64,000 bases of DNA from Virgisporangium aliadipatigenens (GTDB lineage Bacteria; Actinomycetota; Actinomycetes; Mycobacteriales; Micromonosporaceae): NCBI RefSeq assembly GCF_016863615.1, contig NZ_BOPF01000007.1:62001-126000 (forward strand), read 5' to 3'. The stretch's first letter is position 1; the number at the start of each line of letters is the position of its first letter. The notes beneath the pieces were generated by a model. That model was not told where the DNA came from. It saw only the letters and a program-made list of their open reading frames with translations, and did no database searches. This document shows, in pieces, positions 48,588 to 56,616 of this stretch. Position numbers and translations under genes: made by a program.

Positions 48588-49907
48588 TCACCCGTCGGCG
48601 GTCTCCGCGCTCTGGATCGCGTCGCCGATGGCGAGCCGGTAGAGCCGGGTGGGCCTGCCCTTGCGGTGCACCTGCGCGCTGCCCTCGGCGCGGACCAGAC
48701 CCGACTCGCTCAGCTTGCGGATGAGCCGCCGTCCGCTGGGCTCGGTGATGCCCAGCGACCGGGCCAGGTCGCTCGGCGAGATCGGCCGGCCCTTGAGCCC
48801 GTTCTCCAGGGCGGCGAGCCGGGACAGCGTCGCCGGGCTGAGCCCCGCACCGCGCGACAGGTCCTCCAGGCTCACGCCGTGCTCGCGGTAGGTGAACGTC
48901 AGGGGCGAACCGCCCGGGCCCATCGGTCCGATGATCACACCGCTGTCGTCGATGAGATACGCGCTGGGTCGGTCCTCGTGCTCGGCCCGTGCGGCGGCCC
49001 GCTCGGCGAGCTGGACCGAGGTGCGCGCCGAACCGCCGACGCCGAAGCCGGCCGCGACCCGGATGCCGAGCGTCTCGTGCGCCTGCGCCAGCGCCGGCAG
49101 CGACACCCAGTTGCGGGTCAGGTCCTCGAAGAGCGCCTGGTGCGCGAAGACCACCACGCCGCGCCGGTCCCGGTTCTCGATCCAGGCGTCGGCGAACTCC
49201 GGGGTGTTGAGCAGCAGGTTCATCAGGCCGACCCGGGAGCGCTCGACGTCGTGCGACAGGTCGCGGTCCACCACCAGGAAGACCCCGGCGGCGAAGCGCA
49301 GCGCGGTGGCCCGCTTCGACTGGATGCGCAGCGCGAGTTCGTGCAGCTGCGCCCGGATGGTGGCCGGCCCCGGCAGGCCGCTGATCACCGGCACCGCGCC
49401 GGAGAGCCGGGTGGCGACCGCGGTACGCAGGCTGATGACGTAGCTGCCGCCCGTTCGATCGAGGAACTCGCGGTGGAACCCGACGATCTCCTCGACGGTC
49501 TGCGCCGGGTCGTACGGCAGGCAGGCCACGGCGCCCGCCTCGAAGTCGAGCGCCCGGACGACCTCGTCGACCGTCTCCTGGTCGAAGGTGTCGATGCTGA
49601 CCGGCGTCGGCGACCAGCCACGGGCCAGCGCGCCGCAGAACGCCAGCGCCAGATCCATCCCGGCGGACCGGATCACCGTCACCGACAGGTCGGCGGGCAG
49701 GACGTCGTGGCACTTCGCGTAGGGCACCGGCCCCAGCATCAGGCCGTCGAGGTGGCCGCGGGCCAGCAGTTCCTCGACGCCGGGGCGCACCTCGCTCTCC
49801 TGCTCGTAGGTGACCCAGGCGATGCTCACGCCGGCCAGCGTGCGCGCGGCGTCCGCGAAGACGGCGCGGTGGCTCGCGTGCAGCACGAGCCCGATCACGA
49901 TCGCCAT
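48588..49907 (-). CDS. Transcriptional regulator: sensor, GGDEF-like and winged-helix domains
   Basis: A 439-residue regulator. Residues 1-160 form an alpha/beta domain like a PrpR-type or periplasmic-binding-like sensor (GLVLHASHRAVFADAARTL, GHLDGLMLGPVPYAKCHDVLP). A middle region ends in RVAAGFGVGGSARTSVQLAERAAARAE (about 283-309), a pattern of degenerate GGDEF domains in PucR-type regulators. Residues 375-425 are a winged helix (ISPSDLARSLGITEPSGRRLIRKLSESGLV) with a basic wing (RKGRPTRLY). It heads the amidohydrolase-ridA-PLP operon, and the shared operator lies 11 bases upstream of its start, so it probably autoregulates and also controls the transporter operon. AGAGG precedes the ATG. 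Confidence 0.8.
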   Translation of the reverse strand: MAIVIGLVLHASHRAVFADAARTLAGVSIAWVTYEQESEVRPGVEELLARGHLDGLMLGPVPYAKCHDVLPADLSVTVIRSAGMDLALAFCGALARGWSPTPVSIDTFDQETVDEVVRALDFEAGAVACLPYDPAQTVEEIVGFHREFLDRTGGSYVISLRTAVATRLSGAVPVISGLPGPATIRAQLHELALRIQSKRATALRFAAGVFLVVDRDLSHDVERSRVGLMNLLLNTPEFADAWIENRDRRGVVVFAHQALFEDLTRNWVSLPALAQAHETLGIRVAAGFGVGGSARTSVQLAERAAARAEHEDRPSAYLIDDSGVIIGPMGPGGSPLTFTYREHGVSLEDLSRGAGLSPATLSRLAALENGLKGRPISPSDLARSLGITEPSGRRLIRKLSESGLVRAEGSAQVHRKGRPTRLYRLAIGDAIQSAETADG

Positions 49908-49918
49908 GGCACCTCTTT

Positions 49919-49944
49919 GCGAACCAGGTTCTTAAGTAGTTCGT
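49919..49944 (-). promoter_or_regulatory. Shared GAAC-type operator, copy B (regulator operon)
   Basis: GCGAACCAGGTTC, seven bases, GTTCGT, identical in core and spacing to copy A at 45549. The seven spacer bases differ (TTAAGTA against GAAAATG), which argues for a conserved binding site rather than a duplicated segment. Confidence 0.75.
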
Positions 49945-50056
49945 TGTTGGCGCATCGTATGGCGCCCCGCGACGGGCACGCAACCGCAGCCGCTACGGGA
50001 TTGTCGCGGGGCTCCTACGGATGTGCCGCGCCGGCCGTCCCGCCGACCATCGACGC

Positions 50057-50785
50057 ATGAGCGAACCTGTGGCCGCCGTGCGCGCGGTCGGCGTCAGCAA
50101 GCGGTACCCGACGGTGACCGCCCTCGACGACGTGTCGGTGGAGATCGACACCGGCCGGATGACGGCGGTGCTGGGCCCCTCGGGCTCCGGCAAGTCGACC
50201 CTGCTGCACTGCCTCGCCGGCCTCGACACCGTCGACAGCGGCGCCGTGTACATCGGGGACGTGAACCTCTGCGGACTCGACGAGCGGCGGCTGACCCGGC
50301 TGCGGCGCGACCGGATCGGGTTCGTGTTCCAGTCGTTCAATCTGGTGCCGACGCTGACGGCGGCCGAGAACGTGGTGCTGCCGTTGCGGCTGGCCGGCCG
50401 TTCGCCGGAGCGGGCGTGGGTGGCGCGGGTGATCGACGCGGTGGGGCTCGCCGACCGGTTGGGCCACCGGCCGGCGGAGCTGTCCGGCGGGCAGCAGCAG
50501 CGCGTGGCGGTGGCGCGGGCGCTGGTGGCGCGGCCGGCGGTGGTGTTCGCCGACGAGCCGACCGGCAACCTCGACTCGCTGGCCGGGGCGGGCGTGCTCG
50601 CGCTGCTGCGCCGCTGCGTCGACGAGTTCGGGCAGACCGTGGTGATGGTGACGCACGATCCGATCGCCGCCGGACACGCCGACCGGGCGCTGTTCCTGCG
50701 CGACGGGCGGGTGGTGGACGACCTGCCGTCGCCGGGCGTCGAGCAGGTGCTCGAGCGGCTGCGCGCCCCGCGGGCCGCGGCATGA
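50057..50785 (+). CDS. ABC transporter ATP-binding protein, MacB/LolD type
   Basis: A 242-residue ATPase. Walker A is GPSGSGKST (K46), the Q-loop lies in FVFQSFNLVPT, the signature is LSGGQQQR and Walker B is VVFADEP, with D-loop GNLDS and H-loop VTHD. The FNLVPTLTAAENVVLPL stretch is characteristic of MacB/LolD-type exporters rather than importers. It is translationally coupled to the permease that follows (ATGA). With the two-component system downstream it resembles antimicrobial-peptide or envelope-stress modules. Confidence 0.95.
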   Translation: MSEPVAAVRAVGVSKRYPTVTALDDVSVEIDTGRMTAVLGPSGSGKSTLLHCLAGLDTVDSGAVYIGDVNLCGLDERRLTRLRRDRIGFVFQSFNLVPTLTAAENVVLPLRLAGRSPERAWVARVIDAVGLADRLGHRPAELSGGQQQRVAVARALVARPAVVFADEPTGNLDSLAGAGVLALLRRCVDEFGQTVVMVTHDPIAAGHADRALFLRDGRVVDDLPSPGVEQVLERLRAPRAAA

Positions 50786-52650
50786 TCCGGGTGACGCTGC
50801 GCGGGCTGCGGGCCCGTGGGTGGCGGGCCCTCCTGACCGGACTCACCGCCGCGGTCGGGGTCGCGATCGTCGTGGGAACGCTCATGGTCGGCGACACCGC
50901 GGACCGCTCCGGCGGGTCGGAGGGCGTCGATCTCGTGCGCACGATCATGCTGCTCGCCGGCGGGGTGGCGGTGCTCGTCGGCGGGTTCATCGTCAATCTC
51001 ACGATGTCGGTCACCGTCGCCCAGCGCACCCGCGAACTGGGCCTGCTGCGCTGCATCGGCGCGGACCGGCGGCAGGTGCGGCGTTCGGTGCTGCTGGAGG
51101 CGCTCGCCGTCGGTGTGCTCGCGGCGGCGGCCGGCCTGGCGGCGGGGCACGGCGTGGCGGTGGTGCTGCGCGCGGCGGTCGACGCCGGCCCGTTCCAGGG
51201 GGATCTGCCGGCGGGCGGGTCGGTCCTGTCGGGGCGCACGGTGGTCGCGGCGTTCGCCGTCGGCTGCCTGCCGATGCTCCTGTCGGCCCTCGCACCGGCA
51301 CGCCGCGCCGGGCGGGTCGCACCGGTCGCCGCGCTGCGCGAGGTGGCGCCGTCGGCGGGCCGCATGCGCCCCCGCCGGATCGGGGCCGGCGCGCTGGCCC
51401 TCGCCGTCGGGCTCGCCGCCCTGCCGCTGGCCGTCGCGACCCGACAGGGCCTGCTGCTCCTGCCCGGCGCGGCGTCGACGCTGCTGGCCGTGCGGCTGCT
51501 CGGCCCGCTCTTCGCCGGACGGCTGGCCGACGTGCTCGGCGCGCCGCTGCGGGGCGTCGTCGGCGGGCTTGGCCGGCGCAACGCGGCGCGCAGTCCCGAT
51601 CGCACCGCGGCCACCGCGACGGCGCTGATGATCGGGCTGGCCCTGTTGACGCTGGTGAGCATCGTCTTCAGTTCGATCGAAAAAGCCGTGCTGAACGACG
51701 TCCACCGGGACCACGTCGATTTTCAGGTCTGGGCGGGCGGGCCCGACCCGACCGTCCGGCGGGCCGCCCCGATGGACCCTGAGGCCGTGCGGCGGCTGCG
51801 CGCGCTGCCGGAACTGTCCGCGGTGGTGACCGTCGACTGCGTCGCCACCGGCGGCGCGACGTTCTGCGCGGCCGACCCGGCCCAGCTCGCCCGGGTCGTG
51901 GACCTGGAGTTCAGCGCGGGCAGCCTGGCGGCCGTGACGTCCGGCGGCGTCGCGGTGAGCGACCGCGACGGCCGCGCGCCCGGTGCCACCCTGCGGGTCG
52001 GCGACGCGGATCTCACCGTCACGGCGGTGTACCGCGCCACCGACAACTTCAACGCCGCGCTGATCCCGTCCGCCGAACTCGCCCGGATCGGCGGCGCCCC
52101 GTACCCGATGACGGCGCTGACCCGCGTGGCGCCGGGCGTGGACCGGGGCGCCGCCCGCTCGGCGGTCGCCCGCGCGACGGCCGGTTTCCCGGGACTCGAC
52201 GTCCACGACCGGGCCGCGTTCCACGCGCACGACCTGGCGCAGTTCCGCAACGCCGGCCGGGTCTACCGCGCGCTCACCGCGCTCGCGGCGGTGCTGGGGC
52301 TGTTCGGGGTCGCGACCACGCTCGCGCTGTCGATCGTCGAGCGGCGGCGGGAGTTCGGGCTGTTGCGGGCGGTCGGTATGGGGCGCCGGCAGTTGCGCGC
52401 GATGGTCCGCGTCGAGGGTGTGCTCATCGCGCTCGTGGGGGCGGCGCTCGGGCTCACCGTCGGCGTGCTGTTCGGGTGGGCCGCCGCGGCCGTGCTCGCG
52501 CACTCCTCCCAGCCGACGCGGTTCACGCTGCCGGTCGGTGCGCTGGCCGCGATCGTGGTGCTGGTGACGGCGGCCGGGCTGCTGGCCGCCGCGGTGCCGG
52601 CGCGGCTGGCGGCACGCGTCGACGTTCTGCGCGCCGTGGCCGCGGAATAG
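50782..52650 (+). CDS. FtsX-like ABC permease with shortened N-terminal exterior
   Basis: A 622-residue permease of the MacB/FtsX type. Two FtsX cores are visible: TMSVTVAQRTRELGLLRCIGADRRQVRRSVLLEALAVG in the first half and LSIVERRREFGLLRAVGMGRRQLRAMVRVEGVLI in the second. In two-core actinobacterial permeases a large extracellular domain normally follows the first helix of each half. Here the second half has one (about residues 300-490), but the first has only about 20 residues (VGDTADRSGGSEGVDLV). Total length is thus about 200 residues below usual. The partner ATPase is directly upstream. Confidence 0.88.
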   Translation: MIRVTLRGLRARGWRALLTGLTAAVGVAIVVGTLMVGDTADRSGGSEGVDLVRTIMLLAGGVAVLVGGFIVNLTMSVTVAQRTRELGLLRCIGADRRQVRRSVLLEALAVGVLAAAAGLAAGHGVAVVLRAAVDAGPFQGDLPAGGSVLSGRTVVAAFAVGCLPMLLSALAPARRAGRVAPVAALREVAPSAGRMRPRRIGAGALALAVGLAALPLAVATRQGLLLLPGAASTLLAVRLLGPLFAGRLADVLGAPLRGVVGGLGRRNAARSPDRTAATATALMIGLALLTLVSIVFSSIEKAVLNDVHRDHVDFQVWAGGPDPTVRRAAPMDPEAVRRLRALPELSAVVTVDCVATGGATFCAADPAQLARVVDLEFSAGSLAAVTSGGVAVSDRDGRAPGATLRVGDADLTVTAVYRATDNFNAALIPSAELARIGGAPYPMTALTRVAPGVDRGAARSAVARATAGFPGLDVHDRAAFHAHDLAQFRNAGRVYRALTALAAVLGLFGVATTLALSIVERRREFGLLRAVGMGRRQLRAMVRVEGVLIALVGAALGLTVGVLFGWAAAAVLAHSSQPTRFTLPVGALAAIVVLVTAAGLLAAAVPARLAARVDVLRAVAAE

Positions 52651-52659
52651 GATTTTCGC

Positions 52660-53637
52660 GTGCGACTCGGGACCGGCTGGCTGCTCGCCCTGGCCGCGGT
52701 GGGCCTGGTGCTGGTCGGCTGGCTGGTGTGGGCGTTCGACAACACCGAACCGCCGCCGTGGCCGGTACTGCTCGCCGATCTCATCGCGGTCGTCGGGCTC
52801 GCCGTCGGGCCGTGGCTGGTGCTCGTCGGGCGGCAGCTGCTGCGGGTGCGCGAGGGCGAACGACTGATCTCCCGGCTCGTCGTCACGGTGGCGATCTTCG
52901 GCCTGGGCGGCCCGCTCATCGCCACGATCGGGCTGCTGCTCGTCGACACCGAATCGCCGGAGATCTTCGCCGCTCCGGGCGTGGTGTCGATCGTGATGGC
53001 CGGTCTGATCGCGCTCGTCGGCGGCGTGTTCCTGCCGTGGATGTTCCTGCTCACCAGGACCGTGGCGCGGGAACGCTCGGCCCGGGTCCGCGCCGAGGAA
53101 CGCGCCCAGGTCGCCGCGCACCTGCACGACTCCGTGCTGCAGGTGCTGACGCTGATCCAGAAACGGGCCGCCGACTCGGGTTCGGTGCGCCGGCTGGCCC
53201 GGGGCGGCGAACGGGAGCTGCGCGCCTGGCTCTACGGTTCGGCCACCACGTCCCAGGACGACCTGGTGGCCGCGATCCGCGCGATCGCCGAGGAGACCGA
53301 GGACCGCTTCGACGTGACCGTGGAACTGGTGGCCGTCGGCACGTGTCCGCTGGACGAACCGGCACAGGCGGTCGCCGGCGCCGTTCGCGAGGCGCTGACC
53401 AACGCCGGCAAGCACGCGAACGTGCGGCAGGTGTCGGTGTTCGTCGAGGCCGGCGACGACGAGGTGCTGGTGCTCGTGCGCGACCGCGGGCGCGGGTTCG
53501 ACGCCCGGCGGGTGCCGTCCGACCGGCGGGGCATCGCCGACTCGATCGAGGCCCGGATCCGCCAGCACGGCGGCGTGGTGCACGTGCGTTCGGCCCCCGG
53601 CACCGGCACCGAGGTCGAACTGCGGGTGGCCCGATGA
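52660..53637 (+). CDS. Sensor histidine kinase (HisKA_3 type)
   Basis: A 325-residue kinase. Four hydrophobic helices make up the first 140 residues (LLALAAVGLVLVGWLVWAF onward) with no large extracellular sensor, as in intramembrane-sensing kinases. The phosphoacceptor is H156 in HLHDSVLQVL. The ATPase domain has an N-box AVREALTNAGKHA, a G1 region VRDRGRGFD and a late GTGTEVELRV. The GTG start lies six bases after TAGGAT, which overlaps the permease stop codon. The response-regulator ATG overlaps its stop (ATGA). Confidence 0.92.
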   Translation: MRLGTGWLLALAAVGLVLVGWLVWAFDNTEPPPWPVLLADLIAVVGLAVGPWLVLVGRQLLRVREGERLISRLVVTVAIFGLGGPLIATIGLLLVDTESPEIFAAPGVVSIVMAGLIALVGGVFLPWMFLLTRTVARERSARVRAEERAQVAAHLHDSVLQVLTLIQKRAADSGSVRRLARGGERELRAWLYGSATTSQDDLVAAIRAIAEETEDRFDVTVELVAVGTCPLDEPAQAVAGAVREALTNAGKHANVRQVSVFVEAGDDEVLVLVRDRGRGFDARRVPSDRRGIADSIEARIRQHGGVVHVRSAPGTGTEVELRVAR

Positions 53638-54260
53638 GGGTCTTCATCGTCGACGACCACGCGGTGGTGCGCTCCGGCGTGCGGGCCGAACTCGACGGCA
53701 CCGCCGAGATCGTCGGCGAGGCGGCCGACGTCGCCGGTGCCGTGGACGGGATCCGGGCGCTACGGCCCGACGTCGTGCTCCTCGACGTGCACCTGCCGGG
53801 CGGCGGCGGGCGGGCCGTCCTCGACGCCGTCGCCGCCGAACTGCCGCGGACGAGGTTCCTGGCGCTGTCGGTGTCGGACGCCGCCGAGGACGTCATCGGG
53901 GTGATCCGCGCCGGTGCCCGGGGCTACGTCACCAAGGCCGTCTCCGGCCCGGAACTGTGCGAGGCCGTGCGGCGGGTGCACTCCGGCGACGCCTGCTTCT
54001 CGCCCCGGCTGGCCGGCTTCGTGCTGGACGCGTTCCGCGGCGACGGCCCGGGCGGGCTCAACCCGGAACTGGACCGCCTCACCCGGCGCGAACGCGACGT
54101 CCTGCGCCTGGTCGCCGCCGGATACACCTACAAGGAGATCGGCGTGCGCCTGTCGATCTCGGCGCGCACCGTCGAGACGCACGCGGCGTCGGTGCTGCGG
54201 AAGCTGCAGCTCTCCAGTCGGCAGGAGCTGACCCGCTGGGCGCGGCAGCACTGGCTCTAG
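53634..54260 (+). CDS. NarL/LuxR-type response regulator
   Basis: A 208-residue regulator. The receiver domain has acidic pocket VDDH (D7, D8), phosphoacceptor D51 (VVLLDVHLP), and the Thr/Lys pair in LALSVSD and YVTKAVS. The C-terminal LuxR HTH is LTRRERDVLRLVAAGYTYKEIGVRLSISARTVETHAASVLRKL. It pairs with the overlapping kinase. By analogy with similar clusters it may control the ABC exporter encoded just upstream. Confidence 0.95.
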   Translation: MRVFIVDDHAVVRSGVRAELDGTAEIVGEAADVAGAVDGIRALRPDVVLLDVHLPGGGGRAVLDAVAAELPRTRFLALSVSDAAEDVIGVIRAGARGYVTKAVSGPELCEAVRRVHSGDACFSPRLAGFVLDAFRGDGPGGLNPELDRLTRRERDVLRLVAAGYTYKEIGVRLSISARTVETHAASVLRKLQLSSRQELTRWARQHWL

Positions 54261-54266
54261 ACGTCC

Positions 54267-54656
54267 TCAGCCGGTGAGCACCTGGTGCACGCAGAGGATG
54301 TTGCCGTCGGGGTCCTCGAACCAGGCCGCCTTCTCGTCGCCGAGCACGGCGACGTGGTGCTCCGTCTTGAGTCCCGGCAGGTCGTAGTCGGCGAAGACCG
54401 CACCGCGACTCTTCAGGTCCGCGATCGACGCGTCGATGTCGGCGACCTCGAAGCTGATCGCGGTGTGCTCGGCCTGGGCGCCGGCCGGCTTCTCGATCAG
54501 GGCCAGCGTCGCACCGGAGCCGATGTCGAACAGGATCTTGCCGTCCGGCGCCGTGCCGCGGTACGGCAGCCCGAGGACGTCGCGGTAGAACTCCCGGGCG
54601 GCGTCGGGCCGGGCGACGGGCAGGATCACGGTGACGGCGACGGCGGCAAGAGTCAT
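54267..54656 (-). CDS. VOC-family (glyoxalase-like) protein
   Basis: A 129-residue single VOC domain: VTVILPVARPDAAREFYRDVLGLPYRG at the N-terminus, HTAISFEVADIDASIADLKSRGAVF in the middle, and AAWFEDPDGNILCVHQV at the C-terminus, where the last Glu/His positions fit a metal-binding glyoxalase or bleomycin-resistance-like protein. It ends six bases from the convergent response regulator. Substrate unknown. Confidence 0.9.
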   Translation of the reverse strand: MTLAAVAVTVILPVARPDAAREFYRDVLGLPYRGTAPDGKILFDIGSGATLALIEKPAGAQAEHTAISFEVADIDASIADLKSRGAVFADYDLPGLKTEHHVAVLGDEKAAWFEDPDGNILCVHQVLTG

Positions 54657-54886
54657 GGCGGCGTGCTTTCTGGATCAGACGGCGGCGGACGGCCGCCGTG
54701 CTTGCCGCCATCGTGCCGCAGAAGCCCGGCGGCCGGCGGCGAATCCCCGCCGAATCGCGGAATCGTGAGCGCGCGAGCGGCCCGGTCGGGGCGTCTGAAC
54801 ATTTCACCCGTTCCGGCCGGGAAGCAGCGGGTATCGGGCCAATTCGCCCGCGACAGCACCGGTACCAGGGAGTTTCTCTAACCTGA

Positions 54887-54899
54887 TGGGAGCGCTCCC
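54887..54899 (+). promoter_or_regulatory. CebR-type operator upstream of cellulase
   Basis: TGGGAGCGCTCCC matches 13 of 14 bases of the established actinobacterial CebR operator TGGGAGCGCTCCCA (the last base is G here). It lies 35 bases before the start of a GH12-CBM2 gene, the expected target class, so cellobiose- or cello-oligosaccharide-inducible expression is likely. Confidence 0.85.
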
Positions 54900-54933
54900 G
54901 CCCGAGCGCCACACCCCCGAGGTTGGAGAACGG

Positions 54934-56025
54934 ATGAGAAAGACGCTCTGGTCCGTGGCCGTGGTGGGCCTGATCGCCGCCGGTGCAGCGGCCGCGATCG
55001 CGAACGCCCCCGCGGCCCACGCCGACACCGTGATCTGCGACAAGTACGGGAGCACCACGGTCGGCGGCCGCTACGTCGTGATGAACAACAACTGGGGGAA
55101 CGACGCCCAGCAGTGCATCAACGCGACCGCCAACGGCTTCGAGATCACGCAGATCAACGCGAACAAGCCGACGAACGGCGCACCCGCGTCCTACCCGGCC
55201 ATCTACGTCGGCTGCCACTACACGAACTGCTCCCCGGGCACGAACCTGCCCCGCCAGATCAGCGCGATCGGCAGCATCCCGACCAGCATCACCTACCGGT
55301 ACGTCAGCGGCGCCACCTACAACGCGTCGTTCGACATCTGGATGGATCCGCAGCCGAAGACCGACGGCGTGAACCGCACCGAGATCATGATCTGGTTCAA
55401 CCGGCAGGGCTCGATCCAGCCGATCGGCTCGGCCACCTCCACGGCCACCATCGGCGGCCGTAGCTGGCAGGTGTGGACCGGCAACAACGGCGGCAACGAC
55501 GTCGTCTCGTACGTGGCGCCGAGCGCGATCGGCAGCTGGTCCTTCGACGTGCTGCCGTTCGTCAACGACACGATCGCGCGCGGGTACGCCCAGCGCAGCT
55601 GGTACCTGACCAGCCTGCAGGCCGGCTTCGAGCCGTGGATCGGCGGGCAGGGGCTGGCCGTGACGTCGTTCTCGACGCAGGTGAACACCGGCACGAACAG
55701 CCCGACCCCGGGCACCTCGTCGCCCCCGCCGGGCGGCACCGGCGGCTGCGCCGCGTCCTACCGTTCCATCAGCACCTGGAACGGCGGCTACCAGGGCGAG
55801 GTGACGGTCCGGAACTCGGGCACGGCGAACATCTCCGGCTGGAACACGGTCTGGACCGGCGGCGGCACGGTCAACAACCTGTGGAACGGCCGCCAGACCG
55901 CCACCTCACCGGTCACGGTGCGCAACGAGTCCTACAACGGCGCGCTGGCGCCGGGCGCGACCACCTCGTACGGCTTCGTCGCCAACGGGACGCCGCCGAG
56001 CGCGGTCTCCTGCACGGTCGCGTGA
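54934..56025 (+). CDS. Secreted GH12 endoglucanase with CBM2
   Basis: A 363-residue exported cellulase; GGAGA precedes the ATG and the signal peptide ends at AHA near residue 30. The GH12 jelly roll spans residues 31-250, with nucleophile E150 (RTEIMIW) and acid/base E233 (AGFEPW). A Thr/Ser/Pro linker (TNSPTPGTSSPPPGG) joins a C-terminal family 2 cellulose-binding module (CAASYRSISTWNGGYQGEVTVRNSG, ISGWNTVW, APGATTSYGFVANG, final Cys) with surface tryptophans. It should cut internal beta-1,4-glucan bonds in cellulose outside the cell. A CebR-type box and a strong terminator frame it as a single-gene unit. Confidence 0.95.
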   Translation: MRKTLWSVAVVGLIAAGAAAAIANAPAAHADTVICDKYGSTTVGGRYVVMNNNWGNDAQQCINATANGFEITQINANKPTNGAPASYPAIYVGCHYTNCSPGTNLPRQISAIGSIPTSITYRYVSGATYNASFDIWMDPQPKTDGVNRTEIMIWFNRQGSIQPIGSATSTATIGGRSWQVWTGNNGGNDVVSYVAPSAIGSWSFDVLPFVNDTIARGYAQRSWYLTSLQAGFEPWIGGQGLAVTSFSTQVNTGTNSPTPGTSSPPPGGTGGCAASYRSISTWNGGYQGEVTVRNSGTANISGWNTVWTGGGTVNNLWNGRQTATSPVTVRNESYNGALAPGATTSYGFVANGTPPSAVSCTVA

Positions 56026-56032
56026 ACTCCGC

Positions 56033-56066
56033 CGGTGGGGCGGTCCGGAGGGGGACCGCCCCACCG
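56033..56066 (+). terminator. Strong hairpin terminator after cellulase gene
   Basis: A perfect stem of 14 bp (CGGTGGGGCGGTCC paired with GGACCGCCCCACCG) around a six-base loop GGAGGG, starting eight bases after the stop codon. No U-run follows, as is usual in GC-rich actinobacteria. Confidence 0.85.
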
Positions 56067-56131
56067 CGCGGGCGCCGCGAAACATTCGCTCCCGCGCGCA
56101 GCCGCAGGTCACCGCCCGCCCGACGGCGCGC

Positions 56132-56593
56132 TCAGAGCGGCAGCCGGGTGATGACCTCGCCGTCCTCGTCGACCTCGCCGGTGGGGACGAATCCGAGCTT
56201 CGCGTAGAAGCCCGCCGGCCCGTCCTCGGCCGGCACGTAGCTGGTGAGCAGTTCGGTGGCGCCCTCGGCCCGGATCAGGGCGGTGACGATCCGGATGATC
56301 TCCCGACCGTAGCCGCGCCCCTGGAACCGGCCGTCGACGAACAGCTTCCACAGGAACCACGGGCCGACGATGTCCGGCGGGTCGGGCACCACGTCCCAGG
56401 AGAGCATCACGAACCCGACCGGCGTGTCGCCGTCGTACACGGCCCGGTACCAGGGCTTCGCCTCCGGATATCGCGCCGCCTGTGCCAACGACTCGGGCAC
56501 TTCGCTGACGAAGCGCTTCTGCGACGGGGCGACCTCGAGCGCCAGCACCGCGTCGCGGTTGTCGTCGGTGATCTCCCTCAACTGCACGGCCAC
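56132..56593 (-). CDS. GNAT-family N-acetyltransferase
   Basis: A 153-residue acetyltransferase: LREITDDNRDAVLALEVAPSQKRFV at the start, GFVMLSWDV, FLWKLFVDGRFQGRGYGREII (acetyl-CoA pyrophosphate loop Q-G-R-G-Y-G) and PAGFYAKLGFVPTGE at the end. The family resembles spermidine- or diamine-type acetyltransferases. The GTG at 56593 is chosen because TAAGCT lies seven bases upstream; a GTG at 56587 is an alternative. Confidence 0.9.
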   Translation of the reverse strand: MAVQLREITDDNRDAVLALEVAPSQKRFVSEVPESLAQAARYPEAKPWYRAVYDGDTPVGFVMLSWDVVPDPPDIVGPWFLWKLFVDGRFQGRGYGREIIRIVTALIRAEGATELLTSYVPAEDGPAGFYAKLGFVPTGEVDEDGEVITRLPL

Positions 56594-56616
56594 GACAGAG
56601 AGCTTAGAAGGCCGGG

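Noticed and set aside
45549-49944. DasR site for the GH20 operon
   Set aside because: The known DasR consensus (ACTGGTCTAGACCACT type) is not matched; the observed motif is different and shared with a local regulator.
49993-53583. 1,196-codon minus-strand open frame
   Set aside because: Antisense of the ABC/permease/kinase genes, which have full catalytic motifs.
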